DNA of 64,000 nucleotides from Sediminibacterium sp. (GCA_030054095.1 JASGCO010000002.1:310001-374000); one strand, 5' to 3'. Shown: positions 53,601-62,085, counted from the stretch's first letter. Notes: generated by a model from the letters alone, not told the origin. Translations and numbers: made by a program.

Positions 53601-55206
53601 CAGTGTATTAGCTTCTCCCAGCATTACCACTATCTATTCGGTTCAGGTAAACAATAATTCGCAAGGTTATACCTGCTCCAGAACACTCACCACTCAGGTT
53701 ACCATTTACCCTAAAACCATTGCTGACTTTACCTTTACACCTACACCCTGTACTGGAAACGTGAGTTTTACCAATACCAGTAGTTCGCTGGCACCGAGTG
53801 TTTCGGTCGTGTACAATTTCGGGGATGGGTCGAATACGGTTACGGCCAACAATCCTAACCACACTTATACAGCCAGCGGCACTTATACCATTACCTTAAA
53901 CGCTGTAAATAATTTTGGGTGCAGCGATGCGATTAGTAAACCAGTGAACATTCTGATTTTTAATCCGGGTGTGGTGAGCGGGGCTACGGTTTGTCAGGGA
54001 ATTCCGGCCGGGCTGAATGCCAGTGGCGGAACTTCGTATTCATGGTCTCCGTCTGCTTCGTTGAATAATCCATCAGTTGCTAACCCTAACGTAAACAGCA
54101 ATGCACTGAATGTAGGGAACACTATTTTTAGTGTGCAGATTATTAATACAAGTAACGGGTTTAATTGCAGCCGTACTTTAACCACACAGGTAAATGTTTT
54201 GCCTACACCCACCGCCAATTTCGGATTCAGCATTAATCCCTGCGGTGGCGGCATTCAGTTTAACGACGCGTCGCAGGCTAATATTACCAACTGGTTGTGG
54301 AGTTATGGCAGCAGTACGGTAAGTACGCAGAATTTTTACTACTTCTTCAATGCAGGTTATACAGGAACTGTGGGGCTAGAAGTGACGAATAGCGATGGGT
54401 GCAAACACAGTATTGTAAAACCGGTTTCTGTGCCGGTGCCACCGCCGGTATCCATCAGTAGTTCAACAAACATCTGTCTGGGTAAGGGCACTTCGTTATC
54501 GGCCAGTGGCGGTACCGCTTATGCGTGGTCCCCTCCGGCAGGATTAGACGTCACCTACATTTCTAACCCATATGCTACACCCAGTATTACAACCGTTTAT
54601 TCGGTGGTGATCAGCACTACCAACTCCATTGGACAGCCCTGCAATTTAGTATTAACGACTACCGTTAATGTGACCCAGTTGTCCATGTTCCCAATCAGCG
54701 CGGTAGCCAATCCGGTGGTAGTAAGCGGAGGCAGCCCTACTACACTGACCTATCTGGGATCGCCGGGCGCGTTTGTTACCTGGTTACCCCCTGGCAGCAC
54801 CACTCCCGCTTCAGGTTACACGGTTACGGCCTATCCTACTCAACCCACAACCTATACAGCAGTAGCGAACAGTGGTCCGTGCAGCGAACAGGCCAAAGTG
54901 TATGTTGAAGCTTATACAGCGGGATGTATTGATGAGGATACATTTGTACCTAACACGTTTACACCCAATGGCGATGGCAATAATGATGTGTTGTATGTGC
55001 GTGGTGTAAAAGTAACGGAGCTCTATTTTGCGGTATATAATCGTTGGGGCGAACTGGTTTTTGAAACCAATGATAAAAACAGTGGCTGGAATGGTTTGTA
55101 TAAAGGGCGTCCGGCAGATGTAGGGGTGTTTGGCTGGTATTTAAAAGTAAAGTGTATTAACGGCGAAGAAGCATTTAAGAAGGGAAATGTGACGTTGATA
55201 CGGTAG
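50608..55206 (+). CDS. giant secreted SBBP/PKD protein with CHU_C (T9SS type B) C-terminal domain
   Basis: The 1,532 residues (GTG start) comprise: signal peptide ending LNAQ; an N-terminal domain (ENKGQWESRILYRAQLDGG...YENYFVGKDPAKW, probably DUF7948); seven or so SBBP propeller repeats (DAAGNLYTGG, TYFGG, ITKYNATG) to about 790; four PKD-like domains (for example FIWYFGNGQTNTT, YNFGDGSNT); and a C-terminal gliding-motility-associated domain (PNTFTPNGDGNND, YNRWGELVFE, GWNGLYKGRP). It is exported by T9SS and should be a surface adhesin or attached to secreted polymers. PKD units share a GTSYSWxPSASLN core. Confidence 0.88.
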   Translation: MRAFKLNFLFLLFLLAKLNAQEGTKDFTSPFVSPSLHFTENKGQWESRILYRAQLDGGALFVEKDRLTFNLYDKVKARQFHGIRAVKNKPKDDLINGHAFSIRFLNANTSPSVTSYNKTQSYENYFVGKDPAKWKSNVHSYHKLYFDNLFNGIDYEVITASGGIKYNLYVKPHANPSQIKFQFDGITDIRLKNNVLTLKPSVNEIIERRPYVYQRINGSIKQITCNFVLSGNILSFDFPEGYNSSYELVIDPQLVFAAQSGSSADNFGMTATYDAAGNLYTGGTAFAIGYPTTVGAYSSSFFGPVYYGNTDVVITKYNATGTALLYSTYFGGDKTETVNSLVIDKNNNLCFFGATSSTNIPTPNGAYDNSFNGGNQVFFFYNGARYLNGTDIFIAKLNSSGSTLLASTYYGGSENDGLNYTNQSVFLGNFNVAVPPATGAVPVYQPAYDSLLTNYGDQSRGEIQVDVFNNIYIVSSTRSSDIPMVNGFDNTLNGTQDGLIAKFNSGLTTLIHSSYLGGNSNDAAYGLIVTTTNEVYVTGGTSSQNFPVTAGCLQSNYGGGNADGFVLRVNPNGNSLLNSTYFGTGQYDQSFFIQTDKHQNVYIYGQSLGSIPILPAAGSPSVFNVPNTHQFIVKLNPTLTGSLMSTTFGNYTNKFDISPAAFSVDKCSNIYISGWGANFLDPSNPTLSNMPLLAATQSTTDGNDFYFMGLDSNATTLKYGSYFGGGVSDEHVDGGTSRFDPRGVIYQSVCAGCGGNDDFPVTPGAWPNTPPNNNHSSNCNNGVIKLDFQLQLAVSTINTNTVAGCVPLTVSFTNATVPTGSLATFIWYFGNGQTNTTTINPVVTFTTPGVYTVALVVNDPATCNVKDSSVTYITVHPKPNVLFSVNSNSCSTVISTNNTSTGNFGSAPFLWNFGPATSTLTAPGYTYATAGTYTVSLTATDVNGCVNTGTNIISVFNFNPGVVTASAVCEGLTTTITATGGTSYSWTPSASLNTATAASVLASPSITTIYSVQVNNNSQGYTCSRTLTTQVTIYPKTIADFTFTPTPCTGNVSFTNTSSSLAPSVSVVYNFGDGSNTVTANNPNHTYTASGTYTITLNAVNNFGCSDAISKPVNILIFNPGVVSGATVCQGIPAGLNASGGTSYSWSPSASLNNPSVANPNVNSNALNVGNTIFSVQIINTSNGFNCSRTLTTQVNVLPTPTANFGFSINPCGGGIQFNDASQANITNWLWSYGSSTVSTQNFYYFFNAGYTGTVGLEVTNSDGCKHSIVKPVSVPVPPPVSISSSTNICLGKGTSLSASGGTAYAWSPPAGLDVTYISNPYATPSITTVYSVVISTTNSIGQPCNLVLTTTVNVTQLSMFPISAVANPVVVSGGSPTTLTYLGSPGAFVTWLPPGSTTPASGYTVTAYPTQPTTYTAVANSGPCSEQAKVYVEAYTAGCIDEDTFVPNTFTPNGDGNNDVLYVRGVKVTELYFAVYNRWGELVFETNDKNSGWNGLYKGRPADVGVFGWYLKVKCINGEEAFKKGNVTLIR

Positions 55207-55235
55207 ATTGCAGCGACTGTAACGAATCCCCCAAT

Positions 55236-55784
55236 ATGAAAATAATTAAAGACAATACGAAGCTGCTACTATTCGGGCAAAGCACGGAACGATTATTATT
55301 CCGGAAACTTGAGCAAAGTGATTTTGAAGAGTGGTTGACATTTTGTGAAGATGAAGCCTCTTTAAAATATATCTGGTTAAGCGACACCAGCTCTGCCCAT
55401 GAAAAATGTAAAATCTGGTTTGACAGGGTGTTTAACAGATACGCTTCACATTTAGGCGGTATGAACGCGCTTATTGGTTTAAAAGACGATTGCTTTATTG
55501 GGCAATGCGGATTACTGGTTCATACTGTTGATGGAATTGAAGAACTGGAAATAGGTTATTCGTTAATGCCTGCATACAGAGGACTCGGCTATGCGCTTGA
55601 GGCCGCGAAAAAATGTAAAGAGTATGCGTTTGAAAATAATCTGGCGGAATCGTTGATTTCCATTATTCATGTTGACAACACAGCGTCTGAAAAAGTGGCC
55701 GTAAGAAACGGCATGAAGCTTGAAAAAACAACGTTATACAACAATAGTAAGGTTAATATTTTCAGAATTCATAAATCTGGTTGA
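55236..55784 (+). CDS. GNAT family N-acetyltransferase
   Basis: The 182 residues match RimJ/RimL-type acetyltransferases: TERLLFRKLEQSDFEEW at the start, FIGQCGLLVH, LEIGYSLMPAYRGLGYALEAAK (acetyl-CoA loop) and IIHVDNTASEKVAVRNGMKLEK at the end. The substrate may be a protein N terminus or a small amine. It starts 29 bp after the CHU_C gene on the same strand; co-transcription is possible but no functional link is evident. Confidence 0.9.
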   Translation: MKIIKDNTKLLLFGQSTERLLFRKLEQSDFEEWLTFCEDEASLKYIWLSDTSSAHEKCKIWFDRVFNRYASHLGGMNALIGLKDDCFIGQCGLLVHTVDGIEELEIGYSLMPAYRGLGYALEAAKKCKEYAFENNLAESLISIIHVDNTASEKVAVRNGMKLEKTTLYNNSKVNIFRIHKSG

Positions 55785-55936
55785 TGTGAGAAATCGTTAG
55801 TTTTGTTTTATACAAGTGCTTTACTTTTCATCTTGCCTTTTAGTTTCTTACACTATTTATGGTATTTAAAAAAGAGACATTCACTACCCCTGATTGATAC
55901 TTTTACGTAATGACTGGCTAAGTCCCTTGGCAATTT

Positions 55937-57040
55937 ATGCATACCTTCACAGATCGTATGCAGCAGCGCGTTATTGGGTTCGATCTGGCAAGGGCGTATG
56001 CCTTATTGGGCATGTTTATTGTTAATTTCAACTTCAGCTTTGGTTCCATTATGGCGCCGGATAGCTGGATGGGGCGTTTTCTGAATGTGTTTACGGGCAA
56101 TTCAACCGCTATTTTTATTATTTGCGCGGGGATGGGCGTTTCGTTAATGCGTAACGGCATTGCTATGGATTCACCTGCCGAGAAGGCACAATTAAAATCA
56201 AAGGTTCTGAAGCGTTCGTGGTTCCTGTTTTTTCTGGGACTCTTATTGTATAACTGGTGGTCGGGCGATATTCTGCATTTTTATGGCGGCTACATGCACA
56301 TTGCCGCTTTTCTTTTATTTGTTCCCGGGTATTATTATGTTGTGGCTGCTGTGCTTGCCATTCTTGTTTTTCATGGCTTATTGTTTGTTATACCTATTGA
56401 AACAGGATGGGATTTTACGACGTTCTTATATACGGATTTTTGGAGCGTTGGCGGCTTTTTAAGGAACACCTTGTACAATGGCTGGAACGCTTTATTTCCC
56501 TGGCTGGCGTATTTTTTAACGGGAATGTGGCTGGGGCGTTTGAATTGGACGAACACTGCTAAGCGCCGGAATGTTTTTGTGACGGGTTTGACTATTTTTT
56601 CTGTTTTTCAGGCGTTGCGCTTTTTAGCTAAACAGGCGGTATTTAATTCCTTTTGGACGGATTACATTATGGCAGAATACTTTCCGCCGTATTTACCGTT
56701 TATGATGTTAACTCTGGGCTTCGCGTTAATGGTTATTCCGGCATGTATGTATTTTGGCGATCGTTTCGCGAAGAACGCGTTTGTGCTGGCTTTGCAACAA
56801 ACAGGGCAAATGACCTTATCGCATTATGTTATTCATTTAACGTTGGGGATGCTGTTACTGGGTTTGTTAACCGGCAAACAGTATAGTGGTTTACTGGAGG
56901 ATGAAGCGCCTACTCCGCCTCTTTACATTTTACTTTATGCAGTGGTGTTTTACGTGTTCAGTATTTTGTTTAGTGTGGCATGGCGTAAAAAATTCAGACT
57001 GGGGCCACTGGAAGCGCTGATGCGGAAATTTTCGGGTTAA
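55937..57040 (+). CDS. DUF418-type multispanning membrane protein
   Basis: The 367 residues have about ten hydrophobic segments. The opening RVIGFDLARAYALLGMFIVNF and the C-terminal FSVAWRKKFRLGPLEALMRKF are the hallmarks of DUF418-like proteins, related to acyltransferase-type membrane proteins (YeiB, HGSNAT-like). The histidine in QQTGQMTLSHYVIH is conserved in relatives. Function is unknown; transfer of an acyl group across the membrane is a fair guess. A structured repeat and a large inverted repeat follow. Confidence 0.8.
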   Translation: MHTFTDRMQQRVIGFDLARAYALLGMFIVNFNFSFGSIMAPDSWMGRFLNVFTGNSTAIFIICAGMGVSLMRNGIAMDSPAEKAQLKSKVLKRSWFLFFLGLLLYNWWSGDILHFYGGYMHIAAFLLFVPGYYYVVAAVLAILVFHGLLFVIPIETGWDFTTFLYTDFWSVGGFLRNTLYNGWNALFPWLAYFLTGMWLGRLNWTNTAKRRNVFVTGLTIFSVFQALRFLAKQAVFNSFWTDYIMAEYFPPYLPFMMLTLGFALMVIPACMYFGDRFAKNAFVLALQQTGQMTLSHYVIHLTLGMLLLGLLTGKQYSGLLEDEAPTPPLYILLYAVVFYVFSILFSVAWRKKFRLGPLEALMRKFSG

Positions 57041-57093
57041 CCTTTGTTTACTTTACAAGGTGTTCACGCCCCCCTCCTTTTTACCATTATCCG

Positions 57094-57268
57094 ATTCGGC
57101 TGAACGATTGAAGCGGCAGCCCCCGACTGGCTTTTGCGTGTTGCCACGCTAACGAGGAGGCGGAGGCACGGAGCCACCGGAGTAGCTGTGGCACAGCAAA
57201 AGACGGAGGGGCTACAGCGGAAAGCGTGACCTGCGCGGCAGATATGTGCGCAGGCAAAGGGCAGCCCA
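57094..57268 (+). ncRNA. structured intergenic repeat, copy B
   Basis: This is the same element as 42041-42220, again downstream of a plus-strand membrane-protein gene. Stems: CTTTTGC (57131-57137) with GCAAAAG (57196-57202); AGCCCC (57118-57123) with GGGGCT (57208-57213); CCTGCGC with GCGCAGG further 3'. The first two covary with copy A, and the unpaired CTACAGCGGAAAGC is kept. The overlapping minus-strand ORF at 57087-57302 is not credible. Function is unknown. Confidence 0.5.
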
Positions 57269-57270
57269 TG

Positions 57271-57472
57271 TTATACCAGATATATGTATAAAACAGTCCC
57301 ATTCTGATCGGAAATTTTTCATTCTTCTTCGTTAAAAATACTCGACGTAGCTTTTGCTATGCCTGCAAACGCTCGGCCTCGCTCAAAAGTTTACTAAACT
57401 TTTGCCGTGCCTCGAACAATGAAAAATTTCCCTGTCATACATTGGACTATTTTATACATATATTCTGGTATT
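57271..57472. repeat. ~200-bp imperfect inverted repeat (hairpin or MITE-like element)
   Basis: Left arm 57271-57323 and right arm 57418-57472 are inverted copies over about 55 bp, including ATACCAGA, TATATGTATAAAA, AGTCC and the perfect 14-bp GGAAATTTTTCATT/AATGAAAAATTTCC (57310-57323, 57418-57431). The 94-nt interior contains a 21-bp palindrome (CAAAAGTTTA-C-TAAACTTTTG, 57384-57404). The right end reaches the stop codon of the minus-strand gene. Together with copy B it fills the 430-bp gap 57041-57470. Confidence 0.7.
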
Positions 57473-58340
57473 ATACCTTTACTTTCTTTTCGCCCAGTAC
57501 TTTGTTATCTCCTATTAGTTTTAAGGTGTACTCGCCTTTTGCCAGTTGCTGCGCCGGCACATCAAAATCGTATTTTCCGGAGGAGGTTCCGTTGAGCCAC
57601 TGCCCTATTTCGACGCCTACCTGCTGGTTGCCGGCATCGAATACTTTGAGGTAACAATACTGGTAAGCGGGATTCTGAAATGGCATACTACCGCGGAGCG
57701 CCAGGTTTACGGTGTACATACGCCCATTGGCCAACTGTACTACTTTCTGAACCAACTGGTAATCGGGCACGGGCTCTCCTTTTAGGCGGCTAACAAGTGT
57801 ACGCAGTTTAAACAGGTTGGTATCAATACATCCACCGCCCCCGATTCCCGCGGTTTGATTGCTGTCACTGATTGCCCAGATACTTTGCTGCACTACCTGA
57901 TCGTCGAATTTCGATTTGGAAAGGTAGGCGGCCAGTTTCTGCAGATTGTCGTCGGGTTTGCTTTTGAGGTTGTATTTAGCGCCATCTATGGGACTCCGGT
58001 TATGAGCCTGACAGCAAAAGCCATACACACTTTGTTTTTGTTCGCGTCCTTTGGCCATTACAAAAATGGCCTCGCGGGTAACGAGTATGTCCTGCAAATC
58101 GTCTTTTTCGGAATTGAGTTTAAGCCCTGGCTCTACCGTTACTTCGATTGAATCGGGACTAAGGTTACGCAGGGTTAAATCCATGCAAAAACCCTGATGT
58201 CCGCCCCGGCTCAAGGCTTTGGCACTTACCAGATTGCTTTCGACGGCTTTCTTAAATGTCACTTTTTTTATAACTGCCTCTGCCGGATGAACACATAATA
58301 ACAGGGCCACGATGGCGAAATGAAGGGGATGATTTTTCAT
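57471..58340 (-). CDS. secreted protein of unknown function
   Basis: From the ATG at 58340 (MKNHPLHFAIVALLLC) the 289 residues start with a signal peptide ending PAEA; an ATG 18 bp earlier (58358) would add a basic tail and is less likely. The body has beta-rich segments (FCMDLTLRNLSPDSIEVTVEPG), a Cys pair in GFCCQAHNRSPIDGAKY, and a C-terminal strand-rich region (YQYCYLKVFDAGNQQVGVEI, KGEYTLKLIGDNKVLGEKK) resembling an Ig-like fold. I do not recognise the family. Confidence 0.65.
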   Translation of the reverse strand: MKNHPLHFAIVALLLCVHPAEAVIKKVTFKKAVESNLVSAKALSRGGHQGFCMDLTLRNLSPDSIEVTVEPGLKLNSEKDDLQDILVTREAIFVMAKGREQKQSVYGFCCQAHNRSPIDGAKYNLKSKPDDNLQKLAAYLSKSKFDDQVVQQSIWAISDSNQTAGIGGGGCIDTNLFKLRTLVSRLKGEPVPDYQLVQKVVQLANGRMYTVNLALRGSMPFQNPAYQYCYLKVFDAGNQQVGVEIGQWLNGTSSGKYDFDVPAQQLAKGEYTLKLIGDNKVLGEKKVKV

Positions 58341-58464
58341 AAATATGCGTTTACACATAGAACGCTGGCCGCCATATTTGGTTACAAATAAGATCTATCC
58401 GCCGACCATTTTTTAAAAACATTTAACTATCTTTCTAACATAATCTTTCGAGAATAGTTAGTGT

Positions 58465-60255
58465 ATGAAATTGAAGCGTTTGATTCCTTTGTTTGGCGTT
58501 TTAATGGTTTTGGCGTTAAGCTCGTGCCAAAAACGTGAAGACGTAGCCAGTGAATTACCCAAAAAATGGACAGCCTGGCAGGCTGTAACCGGAAGTTTAA
58601 CTATTAGTGAAGGCGATACCCTTCAGCTAACCAAAACCCGTTTTGAACTGATAGCAAAGGGCGTTCGGTTAAATGGAGACTATACCATTAATAAAGCGGA
58701 CAGTACCCTAAGTTTTACTTATGATCTGAAACCTTTGTTAACGCAGATTGACTCGGTGGCGTATGTGGTAAAGAATAACCATCCGGAAGTACTTTATTAC
58801 AAGAACGGACACGAAATAACCCGTGTGGATGAAAAGGGCTTACACAGCGAACGTGTGGTGAAACAGTTTAAGGTAAAAAAATCAACTACAGAAAGTTTGG
58901 TATTTAGTGACGACAAGGCCACCTATTCGTTTGGGTATAAAGTTCAGATAAAAGAAGGTAACATGAGCCTTAAATCGTTATTACGCGGTTTAATTGGCAT
59001 ATTGGTACTGACAGGGATTTTGTTTTTAATGAGTTCGAACCGTAAAGCGATTAACTGGAAACTGGTAGTGGGTGGTATTTTGTTTCAACTGGTGTTTGCG
59101 GTATTGGTGTTAAAAGTACCGTTAGTGGCCTCTATTTTTGATTACATCAGTAACTTTTTTGTGGAGGTACTTGACTTTACCAAGCGTGGCGCGTTGTTTG
59201 TGTTTGGCGATAAGTTGATGGATACCAGTTCTATGGGTTTTATTTTCGCGTTCCAGATTTTGCCAACAATTTTGTTTTTTTCGGCGCTTACTTCTATTTT
59301 TTATTACCTGGGTATTTTGCAGAAAATTGTGTACGGCTTAAGCTGGTTAATGGGCAAAGTGATGAAGATGAGCGGTGCCGAAAATTTATCGACGAGTGCT
59401 AATATTTTTCTGGGGCAAACCGAAGCGCCATTAATGATTAAACACTTTTTGCCGAAAATGAACCGAAGCGAAATGCTGTGCATTATGGTGGGTGGCATGG
59501 CCAATACGGCTGGCGGCGTGTTAGCGGCTTATGTAGGGTTTTTAGGAGGCGATGACCCCTCGCAGCAATTGTTTTTTGCCAAACACCTGTTGGCGGCCAG
59601 TATTATGAGCGCTCCGGCCACCATTGTGATTAGTAAAATGCTGATTCCGCAAACAGAGCCGATTGATGAGAAACTGGAACTGAATGAAGAAAAACTGGGC
59701 ACCAATCTTCTGGAAGCCATTAGTAATGGCACGCAGGATGGGTTAAAACTGGCTGTGAATGTGGCGGCGATGCTGATTGTGTTTATCGCGTTAACGTATA
59801 TGGTTAACCGCATGCTTTACACTGTGGGTTCCTGGACGAGTTTAAATGCCTGGTTAGCGGGTATTTCGGGCGGTCAGTATAAAGAGTTAAGCTTACAGGC
59901 TTTGTTTGCTTATCCTTGCAGTATTATTGCCTATGCTATGGGGGTTTGTAAAGAGGACATGTTGTATGTAGGGCAATTACTAGGCGAAAAAACGGTGATT
60001 AATGAATTTAATGCTTACATCAGTATGGGGGGCATGAAAGCGCAGAATGTGTTTCATGAACAGAAATCGGTTATTATGAGTACTTATATTTTAAGCGGCT
60101 TTGCCAATTTTGCCAGTATTGGCATTCAGATTGGCGGTATTGGCGCTTTAGCGCCCAACAAACGTAGTATGCTGAGTGAACTGGGGATAAAAGCCCTTAT
60201 TGGCGGCACCATTGCCAGTTTGTTTACCGCTACACTGGTTGGTATGCTGATTTAA
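58465..60255 (+). CDS. NupC/CNT nucleoside transporter with N-terminal lipoprotein-like domain
   Basis: The 596 residues start MKLKRLIPLFGVLMVLALSSC, a lipobox with Cys21, then a ~145-residue domain of beta strands (GDTLQLTKTRFELIAKGVRLNGDYTI...). From about 168 the CNT transporter follows, with NFAxxxIF-like SGFANFASIGIQIGG, GQTEAPLMIKHFL and GGMANTAGGVLAAYVGF. CNT proteins import nucleosides with Na+ or H+. The lipoprotein head is outside the usual ~400-residue family. If lipidated, it would place the head in the periplasm as a possible substrate sensor; the fusion reading assumes no frameshift. Confidence 0.85.
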   Translation: MKLKRLIPLFGVLMVLALSSCQKREDVASELPKKWTAWQAVTGSLTISEGDTLQLTKTRFELIAKGVRLNGDYTINKADSTLSFTYDLKPLLTQIDSVAYVVKNNHPEVLYYKNGHEITRVDEKGLHSERVVKQFKVKKSTTESLVFSDDKATYSFGYKVQIKEGNMSLKSLLRGLIGILVLTGILFLMSSNRKAINWKLVVGGILFQLVFAVLVLKVPLVASIFDYISNFFVEVLDFTKRGALFVFGDKLMDTSSMGFIFAFQILPTILFFSALTSIFYYLGILQKIVYGLSWLMGKVMKMSGAENLSTSANIFLGQTEAPLMIKHFLPKMNRSEMLCIMVGGMANTAGGVLAAYVGFLGGDDPSQQLFFAKHLLAASIMSAPATIVISKMLIPQTEPIDEKLELNEEKLGTNLLEAISNGTQDGLKLAVNVAAMLIVFIALTYMVNRMLYTVGSWTSLNAWLAGISGGQYKELSLQALFAYPCSIIAYAMGVCKEDMLYVGQLLGEKTVINEFNAYISMGGMKAQNVFHEQKSVIMSTYILSGFANFASIGIQIGGIGALAPNKRSMLSELGIKALIGGTIASLFTATLVGMLI

Positions 60256-60348
60256 GCGAATGTATGTTAAGAGGCGTTTACATTATTCTATAACGATTTT
60301 TATCACTTGGTGGAGTCGTTGGTGTGCATAAGGGAAAAGGATAATCTT

Positions 60349-60356
60349 TAATTTTG
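60349..60356 (+). promoter_or_regulatory. -7 box abutting the histidine kinase start codon
   Basis: TAATTTTG matches TAnnTTTG and is 6 nt before ATG 60363. The TTG at 60354 that would begin the longest frame is inside the box, so ATG 60363 is the start. Confidence 0.55.
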
Positions 60357-60362
60357 CCGGAC

Positions 60363-61928
60363 ATGAACAAGAACAAGTTTCTGATAGTAGTTATTCTATT
60401 TTGTATGGCGCTGATTACGTTGATTGCCGTTCAGGCCTATTGGCTGCATAACGATTTTTCGGCAGCTGAAAACGTATTCCGGCAGCACGTAAATCAGGCG
60501 TTAGCCGGTACCGCTCAAAAGCTGGAACGTTTGGATACGGCTTACACCGCTAAAAAGATTAAACGGCGTAAACAGATTATTAAGTTGCCTTCGGCGTTGC
60601 TGCCATCGCAGTCTAAAAATCCGAATGTGTTTAAGGTATTTTTATCGGAAGAATTGAGTAGTGACAGCAATGGGGTATCTACCAAACGGCTCACGACTAA
60701 AGAATACTCTACTGACTCGCTTCAGTTTGCTTTGAATTTTTTTCCGTTTGATCTTAAATCGAAAAGTGGCATTGAAACGATTGACAAGGTGCAACGTGAT
60801 ATTGTAAGTGTAGCGAATAGCGGAAACGATATTTTTGATGAAACGACTTCTATTAATATTTACAAGGATTACAAGCAAAAAGTAGATACGGTTTTACTGG
60901 ATTCTATTTTAAAACGTGAATTAAGAAATGTGGGAATTACAGCCCGTTATAATTACAGGGTATTTAATGAGAAGATAAACCGGAGTAAATTTGATGAGTT
61001 GGAGCAGGAAATGGAAACCGATTCGCTGGGTATTTTGTACCGTGTTTGTCTTTCGCCTAGTAATGTGTTTATACAGCCCGAATACCTGGAGGTGAATTTC
61101 CCGAACCAATCGAGGGCCATTTTTAAAACCATGTGGGCCCTGTTGGTGGTATCGGTTTTAGTAATTGGCATGCTGATTTTTTCGTTTTATTACATGATTG
61201 CCAGCAACTTTAAACAGAAAAAACTTTCGGAGATTAAAAATGACTTTATCAGTAACATGACCCATGAGTTTAAAACGCCCATATCTACTATTTCGTTAGC
61301 AAGTGAAATGTTAAGTGACCAGTCTATTTCACAAACTCCGGAAAAGCAGCAACGTTTTTTGAGAATGATACGGGACGAAAATAAACGTTTGAGTGTATTG
61401 GTAGAAAGTATTCTTCAAACCAGTATTCTGGATCGGGGAGAATTTAAACTAAAACCCGTGGAGATCGACGTACATGACATTATTAATACCGCTATTAATA
61501 ATACGGCTTTGCTTATTTCGCAACGGAACGGCAAGATAGAAACCTATCTGACTGCCCAGCAATACAAACTGCAGGCCGATAAGGTTCACTTAACCAATAT
61601 TATTTTTAACCTGATTGATAATGCCATTAAATACACCCGCGATACGCCGCTTATTTCGATTTATACGCGCAACACACCCGAGGCTATTATTATTACGGTG
61701 AAAGATAATGGTATTGGTATCAGTAAAGAAAATCAGCGGAAAATTTTTGACAAGTTTTATCGTGTACCTACGGGTAACGTACATAATGTAAAAGGGTTTG
61801 GTTTAGGTTTATCGTACGTTCAGGCTGTGGTAGAGAAACACGGCGGTACAATTAGTGTAAGTAGTGAATTGGGCAAGGGAAGCGCATTTGAGGTACGATT
61901 GCCTTTTGTATCGGAAGAAGAAACCTAG
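60363..61928 (+). CDS. two-component sensor histidine kinase (orphan)
   Basis: The 521 residues have two membrane helices (about 6-28 and 255-278) around a ~225-residue periplasmic sensor region, then the kinase: phospho-acceptor His301 in THEFKTP, N box NLIDNAIKYTRDTP, G1 VKDNGIGISKENQRKIFDKFYR and G2 GFGLGLSYV. This is the class of Bacteroidota kinases usually paired with an OmpR-type regulator, but none follows here; the next gene is unrelated and on the other strand. The signal is unknown. Confidence 0.9.
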   Translation: MNKNKFLIVVILFCMALITLIAVQAYWLHNDFSAAENVFRQHVNQALAGTAQKLERLDTAYTAKKIKRRKQIIKLPSALLPSQSKNPNVFKVFLSEELSSDSNGVSTKRLTTKEYSTDSLQFALNFFPFDLKSKSGIETIDKVQRDIVSVANSGNDIFDETTSINIYKDYKQKVDTVLLDSILKRELRNVGITARYNYRVFNEKINRSKFDELEQEMETDSLGILYRVCLSPSNVFIQPEYLEVNFPNQSRAIFKTMWALLVVSVLVIGMLIFSFYYMIASNFKQKKLSEIKNDFISNMTHEFKTPISTISLASEMLSDQSISQTPEKQQRFLRMIRDENKRLSVLVESILQTSILDRGEFKLKPVEIDVHDIINTAINNTALLISQRNGKIETYLTAQQYKLQADKVHLTNIIFNLIDNAIKYTRDTPLISIYTRNTPEAIIITVKDNGIGISKENQRKIFDKFYRVPTGNVHNVKGFGLGLSYVQAVVEKHGGTISVSSELGKGSAFEVRLPFVSEEET

Positions 61929-62085
61929 GAATTAGTTGTCTCTGAAAGCTTCGCGTAAATTATTCTATGCCATTACAGGCAAAGCATTCAGGGATTTTCA
62001 CCAACTATTTTCAGTATTATACTGTATCATGCCTTATTCGAAATTCGATGATGGTGATCCTATCACTGGAACAGTGGGGGAATTA

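Noticed and set aside
57087..57302. 71-residue minus-strand ORF over structured repeat B
   Set aside because: Same reasoning: low-complexity composition over the RNA-like element, not conserved as protein with copy A.
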